Below are positions 1-11,096 of a stretch of 64,000 nt of DNA, in pieces. The notes below the pieces were generated by a model, which was not told the DNA's origin, searched no databases, and saw only the letters and a program-made list of their open reading frames with translations. How positions within the stretch are numbered: the stretch's first letter is position 1; every line of letters starts with the position of its first letter. The translations under genes and the position numbers were made by a program. The stretch is from Capsaspora owczarzaki ATCC 30864 (lineage: Eukaryota; Opisthokonta; Filasterea): NCBI RefSeq assembly GCF_000151315.2, contig NW_011887295.1:1261607-1325606 (forward strand), given 5' to 3'.

Positions 1-3000
1 ACGCCTGTGAGGCGATTGACGCTGAAGACGCAACTGCAGCAATGGACGCGTTGGTCGCAGCCGATGCGAGGCAGAAGCCGCTCATCATCTCATAACCTTC
101 ATAGCATTGAGTGCAGGGATCAGATGAAGTGCAGGTCAGGCAGTTGACCCCGCAGCACGCACTGGAGCCAGCGTCATAGCAGGTGGCACAAACTGTATCG
201 CACGCTGCGATGCACAAAAGAAAGAAAGAAAAAAGTCAGAGAAACGATTACATGGCGGATTGCAACCGCGTGAAGCTGTCAAACGTACGGAACGGTTCGT
301 CAACACTGCCGTATGTGCTGGGCGGAGCAACAGTGTTTCCACCAACGGCAAAGTTGTTGGGTTTCAAGGATTGGTCTCCAGAGTCTGACATATACAAGCC
401 GTTGGGCAAGCCCTGAAACAGGCCAGGCGGCAGAGTGGTGAAGGGGTTGTCATTCAAATACCTAAGAGCAACTTGAAGTGAGAGGCGACTCGAACACATT
501 CAACTCAGAGCAATTGCTTACAAGTCACTCAGCGCAGTCAAGCGTGTGAATGCAGAGGCCTCAATGCTAGTGATCTGGTTGGCGGACAAATCTCTACAAG
601 TTGTAGATACAGTCGCAAACGAGTGAGCAGGTTGTTGTGGGATTCTTCACGTCGTTACTTGCGTACAGGTAATTCAGCGCAGTCAGGCTTGCGAATACGT
701 TTGCAGAGATTGTGGTGATCTGGTTGAGACTCAAATAGCTACAGATAGAGTCGTCACGAATGAGCCGTTTGTCAGAGATTTTTCAGGTCCTTGGTTTGTA
801 CTTACAGGCTAGTCAGTGCAGTCAGGGCCGTGAATGCATTCACAGGCATGACGGTGATCGAGGCTTCTCTTAGATCCCTGCAGATAGCGTCACAAACGAG
901 TGAGCAGTTTGTTCGTGATTCTTCCTGGCCTCTCTTGCTTACAAGTCGATCAGCGCAGTAAGGCCTGCGAATGCATTCGCATCAATGCTGGCGAGCTGGT
1001 TTTGCTGCAAAAACCTAAGCAGAGTCACAAACGAGTGAGTCGCTTGTGCTGAATTCATCCTGGCCTCGCTTGCTTACAATCCGGTCAGCGCAGTAAGGCT
1101 TGCAAAAGCATTGGCAGGAATGTTGGTGATCTGGTTTTCGTTCAGATATCTACAGATAGAGTCGCGAACAAGTGAGCAGTTCGTGTGCGATTCTTCATGC
1201 CTTTGATTGCTCACAGAAAATTCAGCGCAGTCAGGCTTGCAATTGCATTGGCAGGAATGACGGTGATCAGGTTACCGGATAAATCTCTGCCAAAAATAGA
1301 GTCGCCAACAACAACAAGTCAGCCGTTGGTGTGTGCGTCCTCATGTCTGTACTTCCTCATGTCTTTGCTGGCTTACAAGGAATCCAGAACAGACAGGCCT
1401 GAGAAAGCGTTTGCAAATATGGTGGTGATCTTGTTGGCGTAGAGCTTCCTACATGTCGTCACACAGAAAAACAAAAGTGAGCTCTTTCGCATGTGGTTCT
1501 TCATGACTTTGGCTTGCTTACAGGTCAGTCAGCCCGGGCAGGTTTGTGAACGCATTGACCGGAATGACGGTGATCTCGTTGTCGGATAAGTCTCTGCAAA
1601 TAGAGTCGCCAACAAGTCAGCCATTTTATGTTTGAGTCTTCCTGTCGTTGCCTGCTTACAAGGCGCTCAGCGCAGGTAGATTTGTGAATGCGTTTGAAGA
1701 AATGCTCGTGATCGAGTTGGATTTGAGTCTCCTGCAGGTAGAGTCGCCAGCAAGTCAGCCATTTGTGTGCCGGTGCATTCTGTCATTGCTTGCTTACAGG
1801 GAGGACAGCGCAGGCAGATTTGTGAATGCGTTTGAAGAAATGCTCGTGATCGAGTTGGATTGGAGTCTCCTGCAGGTAGAGTCGCCAGCAAGTCAGCCAT
1901 TTGTGTGGGGGTGCATTCTGTCATTGCTTGCTTACAGGGAGGACAGCGCAGGCAGATTTGTAAATACGTTTGCCGAAATGCTAGTGATTTGGTTGGACGG
2001 CAGATACCTACAGATAGGAATCACGAACGTGAGTGAGCCGTTTCCGTGGTTCTACATGAATTGGCTTGCTTACAGGGAGGACAGCGCAGTCAGGCCATTG
2101 AATGCGTTTGAGGAAATGACGGTGATCGAGTTTTGGGACAGATATCTACAGGTGGAATCGTGAATGAGTAAACTTTTGGTTGTGATTCGGCACGTCCTTT
2201 CTTCTTACAATTCGTTCAGCGCACTCAGGCCTGTAAATGAATTTGCAGAAATGCCGGTGATGTGATTCTGTACCATATTTCTGCAGATCGCAGATGCCAA
2301 AAACAGAAGAAAAAAAAGTGAGCCATTTATCTGTGATTCATCCTCTCTTTTTGTTTTGGCATTGCTTACAAGTAAGTCAGTGCGGTCAGGCCTGCGAATG
2401 CAGAGGGGGAAATGCTGGTGATCGCGTTGTTCTGCAGCTCCCTACAGATAGGAATCGCGAACGTGAGTGAGCCGTTTTCCGTGATTCTACATGAATTGGC
2501 TTGCTTACAAGTCTGTCAGCGCAGGCATGCCTGCGAATGCGTTTGCCACAATGCTGGTGAGCTGATTGCGGTCCAGTTGCCTACAGATAGACTCACAGTC
2601 GAGTGAGTCATTGGTGCGTGATTCTTTAACTCTTTTCTCTCTTACATTGAGTTCAGCGCAGTCAGGCCTGCGAATGCGTTTGCCGTAATGTTGGGGAGCG
2701 GGTTGCTGTACATCCATCTACAGATAGATGTCCGCACACACGAGTAAGTCTTGCGCAAGCGGTGATTCGCATGCCATTGCTTGCTTACAACTGTGTCAGC
2801 GCGCTCAGGCCTGCGAATGCGTTTGCGGAAATGGAGGTGATCTGGTTGGTGTACAGCCATCTACAGTACGGATCGAGTCGCATTCGAGTGAGCCATTTGT
2901 CTGTGATTCGCCACGTCTTTGCTTTTGCTTACAATTGCTGCAGACTTGCAAGGCCTGTGAATGCGTTCTCGGGAATGGTGGTGATCTGGTTGCCTTTCAA

Positions 3001-3581
3001 ATCCCTACAAGATGCAGCCGCCATAAAACGAGTCAGCCGTTGGTGCGAGGAGAGGGGGGGGGGGCGCGATTCGCGTGTCATTTGCTGGCTTACAAAAGAG
3101 TAAGCGCACTCAGACCTGCGAAAGCGTTTGCAGATAGTCCGGTGATCTGGTTGTTGTACAGACGCCTGCATGCAGACAATGTCGAAAAATCAAATAAGCC
3201 ATTGTTTTGCTCAAGTGTGATTCTTTCTGTGTTTGCTTGCTCACAAGGACTCTAGCGCAGTCAGGGTTGCGAATGCGTTTGCGGGAATGCTGGTGATCGG
3301 GTTGCTGCTCAGAAACCTATCGACCACATCATCTGAGTGAGGAGAGCAATTCATTTCAATTCCAGCCATTCAGAGCAAATTTCGAGCAATATGGCGTACA
3401 ATGTCACTGTGGTGGCGGGAATTCCGCTTGGAACGGCTGAGAGACCTTTGGCATTGCAATCGACATCCGTTCCCGAGCAAGTGCACACGGTGCAAGCATC
3501 GACCGCTTGTGCCAATTGGACGTGATAACTCACGCAGAGCGCAAGCAAAAGGAGACCAAAGGCAAACCCTTTTGGTGTCAT
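1..3581 (-). CDS. LRR membrane receptor paralogue A (3' end outside window)
   Basis: Probable cell-surface leucine-rich-repeat protein. Exon 1 (3400-3581) encodes a signal peptide (MTPKGFAFGLLLLALCVSYH) and an LRRNT cap (CTVCTCSGTDVDC, then VPSGIP). Twenty exons of exactly 72 nt follow, each one 24-residue LRR ending NAF.GL..L..L: 3245-3316, 3094-3165, 2933-3004, 2789-2860, 2646-2717, 2509-2580, 2370-2441, 2209-2280, 2074-2145, 1936-2007, 1798-1869, 1660-1731, 1522-1593, 1377-1448, 1215-1286, 1078-1149, 943-1014, 806-877, 667-738, 522-593. All are bounded by phase-2 introns, mostly with GTAAGC donors. Exon 289-461 carries the last LRR and a capping segment; 1-204 starts a Cys-rich module and an Ala/Ser stalk and runs off the edge. 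The transmembrane and tail parts are expected by analogy with paralogue B, not seen. Ligand unknown. Confidence 0.85.
1660..1935 (-). repeat. Recent tandem duplication of one LRR exon plus intron
   Basis: Two adjacent 138-bp units (1660-1797 and 1798-1935), each a 72-nt LRR exon and its 66-nt intron, are nearly identical. The identity continues through the intron, including the stretch matching GAGTCGCCAGCAAGTCAGCC on the plus strand. The next unit to the right shares the start of the same module. This is the youngest duplication visible in paralogue A and shows how the array grows. Confidence 0.85.
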
Positions 3582-5500
3582 CTGAGAGGCATTTCCAGTT
3601 CAGAGTGAGCTCGCAGCAGTTTTAACAACAGTCGCCCGCAACGTCACAGTGCTACAAGCCGTGTTGTGTATGCGCCTTCCAGTATGTTTCCAATCTTCAG
3701 AGAGGGGGGGGTAGAGAGAAAGAGAGAGAGTGTGTGTGTGTCTTGTCAGCCGAGTGTTCAAGGGGGGTTTGTGTAAAATTCACAAGTTTTTGCAGTGAAA
3801 TGTGTGGTTGCATGTTTTCTCGCCCCTTTATCGACTCCCCCAACACCCCCGCGCGCGCCTTTCATGGTCACTTCCACTGCTTTGTGCATTTCTACAGAAT
3901 CTGCTCATCAAGCAGGAAAGAGGCGACACACCAGCTCGATCACGCAAGCTTCTATTCCTTTTTTTGGTGGTTTTCTGTTTGTTCGATTTTCACGGAACAG
4001 TCCCACGCCTGTTCATTCCGCTTCGTCACTCTTTCTGCTTGAGTTTGCTATCTTGCAGCAGCAGAGCTTATCCACGGATCAGATGAGAAAGAGCGAGAGA
4101 GAGAGAAAAAAAAAGAATCGAAAGAATGCAAGACAGCGGAAGAATGCAATCCTCGCAGACTCAGCCAACAACCCCCGCTTATTGCGCATTGTTCGCCATG
4201 CGGAAGGCAAAAGCAAGATGGGGATTGTTCCGGTGGGGGGGGGTTTGGAAGGTGCGCGTTTGCTTACTTTGGAGAGAAGAAAAGCAAGAAAAGGAAAAGC
4301 AAGAGAAAATGAGAAACAAGAAAAAAAAAAAAAAAAAGGAGTGTGGTCACTCACGCTCTCTGCAATCATTCAATCATTCAAACATTCAATAAAAGGCAAA
4401 ATGTGTGTTTTGGTGGTGTTTTGTGTTAATTTTGAACAAAAAGGAACCGTTTCGGGAACCTGAGAAGAAGAAAGTGCAAACCGCAGGAATGAAATTGAAA
4501 AATACAAAAAAAAAAAAAAGTGTGGATTGGCCACCAACTCCGATCGCGTGGCAATGGAGTTTGCGATTTGGTCATCCTTTGTTGGCCTGCTTGAGACTCT
4601 GCACGCGTGCACCATCCAGTTGACACGATGTGCAACTGCGCACCGCATCTCATTCCCGTTAATATTCGACAAGTCAAACACACAAGAGCAAAAGGCAAAA
4701 AAAAAAAAAAAAAAAAACCTAAACCCCCGCATTTTGATGACAACTCCAGGCACATCGACAGCCACTTGCGAATGGACAGCATTGATTGCTTCACCGGTAT
4801 CGTGCAGTGCCATTTGAGACGAGTGAAGCACAAGTACAGCTGGGGCGTTGGGACAGGGAAAACGGAGAGAAAAAAAAAAGAAACATTAAAAAAAAAATAA
4901 AAAACGAGGAAAAAGGCGCGCCTGACCGCGATAGTTGCGTTGCTCATTTGTCAATGCCCACGAGCGGCAATTATGCACTTCAACGATAGCCGATCGATTC
5001 ACAAGCCCTCGACTTCAACGCATGCACAGGAAGAGCCATATCCCAAGAGGAGAGAAACAACCGAGGCAAGCCACAAAAACAAACAAAACAACAATCCGAT
5101 CCAATCTCAAGAGTATGTCACGCCCCAACACCTTAACACCTTGCTCTTTGTGCTGACTTTGTATCGACCTTGATTCGTCGACTTCGAACGGATCTGGCAG
5201 CCCCAATCGGAGACGAGTCAACTACAAGTACAGCTGAGATGCTCTGGGATGGCATGATCTTCCTTTTATCGAGATTGCTCACACAAACGATCTCTCCCAG
5301 TTTCATGGCTTTGCTTCAAAACAAAAAGTCTCGTCGAATAGAACATCAGACCAAGCATACATCAAAGTGAAACGCCCGGAACCAAAAAAAAAACACAAAC
5401 AAACAAGCAAACATAAAAGCAAACAGGAAATCACAAAACGACGAGGGGGAAAATCACGAACGAGAAAATCGAGCAAACTTTCGACGCTCAAATCGGCGAT
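3582..5500. other. Intergenic DNA between the two LRR receptor genes
   Basis: No gene is supported here. The stretch has many A tracts of 10-20 bases (near 4320, 4508, 4698, 4870, 5383) and short open frames rich in Lys or Phe that simply follow these tracts. It should contain the promoter of paralogue A (just above 3581) and the 3' flank of paralogue B (just below 5501). No convincing AATAAA for paralogue B was found. Confidence 0.6.
3601..3653 (-). promoter_or_regulatory. Upstream element shared with LRR paralogue B
   Basis: Two blocks just upstream of the start codon recur upstream of paralogue B: 3601-3615 (CAGAGTGAGCTCGCA on the plus strand) and 3632-3653 (TCGCCCGCAACGTCACAGTG, then CT). 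The copies are at 9291-9305 and 9307-9328. They could be 5' UTR or promoter. The CGTCAC core resembles a CRE half-site, which is only a resemblance. Confidence 0.45.
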
Positions 5501-8500
5501 TTACGCGTAATCGACCTGCCCAGATTGCGTGGAAGGTGCAGCATCGATCGTCGCGTAAGTAGTCGGCGAAGACTCGGAAGGCACGCGAACAGACGAGGGA
5601 TTGGGCAGCGAAGGGTCGGCGTACTCGACACCGCTGCCTGACGCGTGCGTTGCACTGGAGGTATCCACGGTTGTATTGGCATACACAAGTTCCGAAGAAC
5701 CCATTGGAGCCTGGGGCGTTGAGCTAACATCTTCGTACAGGGCATGGTTTGCAGACAAGGATTCGTAGGCGGGATTCGCAATGTTTGACACCATGTCGCT
5801 GTGATCGGCAGTCTGGTAAGTCGGTTCGGAGCGGGATGCTGATTCGCGAAGTTTGCTGGCCACATTGGTGGTTGCCAATGCTTTTGACGAGCGACGACGC
5901 CGAAGGGCCACAAACAGCGCAACCAGCATGAGGAGGGCAAACACGCCACCAATCACTCCGCCAATAATAGGTCCAGAAGATGCACCACTTGACTCGCTTG
6001 CAGCATTGGACGCAGCAGATGCGGCAGATGCAGCTGCGGCAGATGCAGCGGATGCAGCAGATGTCTGCCACACGGTCGAAGCAGAGGCAGCCGATGCGGA
6101 TGCTTGTGAGGCGACTGAGACTGAGGACGCAGAAGCAAGGGAAGCAAACGATGCCGAGAGTGCCGAGGTCGCGGAAACATCCGAGGCGACAGATGCAGTC
6201 GAGGCAGAAGCGAGGGAAGCGAGCGAAATGCATGCTCCACTCATCATCACAAAGCCTTCATAGCACTGAGTGCAGGGATCAGATGAAGTGCAGGTCAGGC
6301 AGTTCGCTGCGCAGCACGCACCGGACCCAGCGTCATAGCAGGTGGCGCAAGCTGTATCACACTCTGCCGTACAAAATGTCAGTGAAATGCTCGAACGGGG
6401 ATGGCAGTCATATTCGGAACTTACGGTATGGCGTGTCTGCAGTGCCGTATGTGCTGGGCGGAGCGACAGTGTTGTCACCAAATGTAAAGTTGTTGGGCTG
6501 CAGCGCTAGGGACCATGAGGATGAATGAAACGACAAACGCAAGCCATTTGGCAAGCCTTGAAACAGACCGGGCGGCAAAGTGGTGAAAAGATTGCCATTC
6601 AAGGTCCTACAAGATCAACTTAGGTGAATCAAACACGTGTATGAGAGGTGAATCAAACACGTGCAATGAAAGCCGTTTCTTACAGGCCAACCAGTGCAGT
6701 CAGGTCTGCGAATGCAGTGGCGGGAACACTGGTGATTTGGTTGCCATCGAGCCGCCTACAAACCAAGTTGCAACGAGTGAGCCATAGGTGGGCGACTCTT
6801 TCATGCTGTTTGCTTGCTTACAAGTACTGCAACGCAGTCAAGCTTGTGAATGCGTCTACTGGAATGCTAGTGATCTGGTTGAGACCGAGATACCTAGAGA
6901 TAGCATCGCCAAAGAGTGAACCACCATTTGTTGCTTTGTGTGCAATTCTTCAAGCTTTTGGCTTGCTTACAAGTACTGCAACGCAGTCAGGCCTGTAAAC
7001 GCGTTCGCGGAAATGCTAGTGATCGTGTTGTTGTCCAGCGCCCTATGGAGTCGTAAACAAGTGAGGCATTTACATGTGATGATTCCGGTCTTGGTTCGCT
7101 TACAAGAGAATCAGCGCATTCATGCTTGCAAAGGCGCCCGCGGGAATGGTGGTGATCAAGTTGCTGGATAGAACCCTACAAGGAGTCCCCAAACGACTGA
7201 GCCATCGGTGTGATGCTTCATGTCTTTGCTTGCTTACAAGCCTCCCAGCGCAGTCAGGCCTGCGAATTCGTCTGCGGAAACGCTGCTGATCAGGTTTTTG
7301 GATAGATCTCTACAGGTATAGGCGCGCAAACGAATGAGTCGTATGTGCGAAATTCTTCGGTGCCTTTTGCTGCTGCTTACACTCCTGCCCCCGCAGGAAG
7401 CCTTGCGAGTGCGTCTGCGGGAATGCTGGTCAGCCTGTTGGCGCCCAGGTGGCTGTAGAGAAAGTCGCAAACGAGTCAGCCGTTTGTGTGATTGTCGTGA
7501 CTATGCCTTGCTTACACGTAAAGCAACGCAGTCAAGCCTGAGAATGTGTTTGCAGAGAGGCTGTTGATCTGGTTGACGGACAGATCCCTACATGCAATCG
7601 TAAAATGAGGCAGCCGTTTGTGTATGATTCTTTTTTGTCTTTTTTGCTTTCTTACAGCGCAGTCAGCGCAGTTAGGCCTGTGAACGCGGTTGCGGAAATG
7701 CTCGTGATCAGGTTGTTCTGCAAATATCTTTAGATAGAGTGGCAACCAAGTGAGCCTTTTTGTGTGATTTTTCATGTCTTTGCATGCTTACATCATTTTC
7801 AGTGCCGACAGGCCAGTGAATGCATTGGCGGCAATGGTAGTGATCGGGTTGTCCCTCAAATTGCTACAGAAAAAGAGTCGCAAACGAGTGAGCCAGTTGT
7901 AGGTGACTTCCAGTCTTCGCTTTCTTACATTGAAGTCAGCGCAGTCAGGTCTGGAAATGTGTCGGCCGAAATGCTGGCGATCTGGCCTGCTTCCATCTGC
8001 CTACAGGTAGAATCGCAAGAGAGAACGAGTGAGCTGTTTACGTGTGGAGCTCTGTATCTCGTCTTTCTTACAAGCTCTCCAGGGCAGTCAGGCTGGCAAA
8101 TGCCGCTGAAGGGAACACGGTCATCGGGTTGAGACCCAGCATCCTACAAACAGAGTGCACCAACGAGTTCAGCAGGTTGTTTTTGATTATTCTTGTCTTT
8201 GCTTGCTTACAGGGAGGTCAGCGCAGTCAGGCCATTGAATGCGTTTGCAGAAATGACAGTGAGCTGGTTGGAGGACAGACCTCTGCCGATAGAGTCGCAA
8301 ACGAATGAGCCATTCGAGGGTGATTCTGCGCGTCGATGCTTGCTTACAACCCGTTCAGCGAGGTCAGGTCTGCAAACACGTTGTCGGGAATGCTAGTGAT
8401 CTGGTTGGTATTCAGTCTTCTACAGATCGAGTCGCGAAACACGCGTCAGCTGTTGATATTTGATGCAGCATGTTTGGTTGTTTTTTGCCTTTGCTTACAA

Positions 8501-9243
8501 TTGAGTCAGTGCACTCAGCCCTGTGAATGCGTTGGCGGGAATGCTGCTGATCTGGTTGACGAACAGGTCTCTACAGATCGAGTTGCAAAAACGAGTGAGA
8601 GCCGCTTGTGCGTGATGATTCATGTCTGTTGTTTTGCTTGCTTACAAGCTAGTCAGCGCAGCCAGGTCTGCGAATGCGTTGGCGGGAATGCTCGTGATCT
8701 GGTTGGAAAAGAGTTGCCTACAGAGTATGTCGCAAACGAGTGAGATGGGGTTTGTGTGTTGAATTTTCTTGGCCCTTGCTTGCTTACAAGGTATTCAGCG
8801 CGGTCAACCCTGAGAATGCGTTGGCGGGAATGCTCGTGATTTGGTTGCCGTGCAGCATCCTTCAATATAGAGTCGCAACCAAGTGAGCAATTTGTGTGAT
8901 GCTTGCTGCCGTTGTTTGCTTACAAGGTTGCCAGCGCGGTCAAACCTGAGAATGCGTTGGCGGGAATGCTCGTGATTTGGTTGCTGTACAGACTCCTATC
9001 GATCGAATGCCAATCAGCATGGGCAATGCTTCAATTCAAGTTTTGTTCAAACGGCAATACGTACAGGGTTGTGGTTTCGACCGGGATTCCGCTTGGAATG
9101 GTCGTGAGCCCCCGTCCCTCGCATTGGACAGTAGTTCCCGAGCAAGTGCACACGGTGCAAGCATCGTCTGCTTGTGTCGGTTGGACGTGATAAATCACGC
9201 AGAGCAGCAGGAAGAGACCAAAGGCAAAACCCTTCGGCGTCAT
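5501..9243 (-). CDS. LRR membrane receptor paralogue B with phosphotyrosine-type tail
   Basis: Complete 20-exon gene, 815 aa. Exon 1 (9065-9243) encodes a signal peptide and LRRNT cap. Seventeen 72-nt phase-2 exons each encode one 24-residue LRR: 8924-8995, 8788-8859, 8646-8717, 8499-8570, 8348-8419, 8211-8282, 8072-8143, 7929-8000, 7792-7863, 7656-7727, 7516-7587, 7381-7452, 7238-7309, 7104-7175, 6971-7042, 6822-6893, 6684-6755. Exon 6425-6606 holds the C-cap. The last exon (5501-6363) encodes a CxxxCxxC module (residues 530-573), an Ala/Ser stalk, a transmembrane helix (about 660-682) followed by RRRR, and a tail with tyrosines at about 711, 728 (NPAY), 738, 756 (YANT), 776, 798 (YATI) and 814. 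There is no kinase domain, so it would need a separate tyrosine kinase. The exon at 7381-7452 has a degenerate repeat end. Confidence 0.88.
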
Positions 9244-9290
9244 CTGTAGGGGGGGGGAGAATGCGACATCGAATAGAACAAAGACATGAA

Positions 9291-9328
9291 CAGAGTGAGC
9301 TCGCACTCGCCCACAGCGTCACAGTGCT
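9291..9328 (-). promoter_or_regulatory. Upstream element shared with LRR paralogue A
   Basis: This is the partner of the element at 3601-3653. The same CAGAGTGAGCTCGCA block (9291-9305) and a TCGCCCACAGCGTCACAGTG block (9307-9328) lie about 50-85 bp upstream of the ATG. The spacing between blocks differs: 1 bp here, 16 bp in paralogue A. The blocks are conserved while DNA around them is not alignable by eye. Confidence 0.45.
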
Positions 9329-10366
9329 GAAAGTCAGTTGTGTGTGGATGGTTTTTGCTTCACGAAAGGCCAAGCGCAAGCGGTTCGTTTGGTTGTTCGA
9401 TTGTTGTTTGATTTGACCGCGTTGTCTCGCTTTCTGCATCTTGGGTTGTTTTGGATGTCGATCAATCCCCCTATTCAAAAGTAGCAAAGCAACAAAGCAA
9501 GGCTGACTTCGAGTGTTCTTCCAAGCAGCGACGGATTTGCTCGACTGTTGTTTTGTTTGGTCGGTTGATTTTGATGATTTTTTTTTGTTTTGTTTTTTTT
9601 GTTTTTTTTTTTGTTTTTTTTTTGTTTGTTTTTTATTTTTATTTATTTTTATTTTTTTGTTTTTTGTTTTTTGGTTTGTTGTTTTTGCGCTTCCACGTTG
9701 TTGCCGTTTTTGTTGTTGTTCGAAGGCAGTCGTAGGGCTCCGCTGCTCCATTCAACCCACAACTGCTCCATTCAACCCACAACTTCTTCTACTTGACTCG
9801 CTTTGCAGCAATAGAACGCATCCAAGGATCAGAGCGGCGGTGCGGGGGAGGGAGGAAGCAGATAGAGATCACGAGTGCGAGATCGAGGCCAAAGTTTTTT
9901 TTGTTTTTTTTTTTTTTTGGTTTTGTCTTTGTTTTTGTTTTTTCTTGCTCTTTGCGTCTGTAGTTTCGGTGCTTTCCTCTCCCCGTGTGCTCTTCTGTGC
10001 TGCAGCTCCATCCGTCAGCGATGGCACTCGTGTATTGGTGTGATTGGTGATTTCGAAGGGCCTCATTGCATCGCCGTCGCAACGGAGGAGGAGGAGGAGG
10101 AGGAGGAGGAGGTGTTGTTTTTGTGTTTTTGATGGCCGCGTGGTAAACTGCCGAGTTCGCCATCCGGCAGCGAGCACCTCAAGGGAATCGAGACAACTGA
10201 GAGAGACAGGAGATTGCTGCTTGTTGCGTTTGATGGTGCGTGTTGGCTTACCTTGGGAGGGAGGGGAAGGGAAAGGGACAGAAACAACCCCAAAAAAACA
10301 AAAAAAAACAAAAAACAAAGAAACCAAAAAAAAAAAAAAACGAAAAAAGAATGATCGGCCACGACT

Positions 10367-10400
10367 TCAAAGATGATGCTATTGACAGCATCATCTTTGA
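10367..10400. repeat. Perfect 14-bp inverted repeat with 6-base loop
   Basis: TCAAAGATGATGCT (10367-10380) is followed by ATTGAC and then AGCATCATCTTTGA (10387-10400), its exact reverse complement. It lies just after an A-rich tract in otherwise gene-free DNA. A transcript could form a stable hairpin. No function can be assigned. Confidence 0.8.
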
Positions 10401-11096
10401 TGATGAAGCAAGCATAACAATCACAAATCCGTTATTGGACTGGCACTGGCATCACAGGTTGACCTCGTGTGAAACTGAGCATCCCAATTCATCGCTCCCG
10501 ACGGCACGCCACGCCCAACACGGAATCACCCAGAAACAAACAAACCAATAAACCCCGAGGTTTTTTTTTTATCATCCCACTCGTGCGACAGATGCCAGGG
10601 ATTGTTTCGCCTGGATCTTGCAGTGCAACAATAGACAAGTCAAACACAAGTCGACCGGTGACAAACTGATTGGCCTTCGAGGCGGTCGACCTAGATAGAT
10701 GTGGGACCACCGGAGTCGGTCTGGTGCGTGGACCCCACGACTGCGACGTTGCAACTTTCTGTGCGGGCAAAACTGCCTTGCCAGATGAGACCACGGAGGG
10801 GGGAAGCGTGTGTCGTGAGAGACGTAGCTGATCTCGACAAGCGCCGTGCCGTTCAGAATCGAGCAGCGACGCGCCAGTTGCTCCATAAAGTCAGCATATG
10901 CCGCCCCGTCGTTGGAAATCCCTCAGACACTGAAGCTTGTCTCGATGCCGCTCATCCATGACAGGTATGCTTGGCGAATGTGACCGCAGCTCAGCCACTG
11001 ACAAATTTGGTGGTGCGCATCACAGTCCACAAAACCCGCAAGATTGCTCTGCCTCCTCCTCCTCCTGTCATTCCTCCTCCAACGCAATCCAACTCG

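Larger units (their letters stand above)
9244..11096. other. Intergenic, T-rich DNA
   Basis: No gene is supported. The region has a long T/G-rich block (about 9579-9690), further T or A tracts near 9897, 10290-10340 and 10561, a (GGA)n run at 10083-10110, and a perfect inverted repeat at 10367-10400. Long Phe- or Lys-rich open frames here follow the base composition. It should contain the promoter of the LRR gene ending at 9243 and of the ankyrin gene starting at 11097. Confidence 0.6.

Noticed and set aside
522-3316. Regularly spaced direct repeats that could be mistaken for a CRISPR array
   Set aside because: The repeats are 72-nt LRR exons with GT-AG introns between them; they translate into one continuous LRR protein and the genome is eukaryotic.
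4079-4963. Several overlapping Lys- or Phe-rich open frames
   Set aside because: They are read straight through A or T homopolymers on both strands and show no domain or splice structure.
9451-10376. Phe-rich and Lys-rich open frames upstream of the ankyrin gene
   Set aside because: Generated by T/G-rich and A-rich low-complexity DNA.
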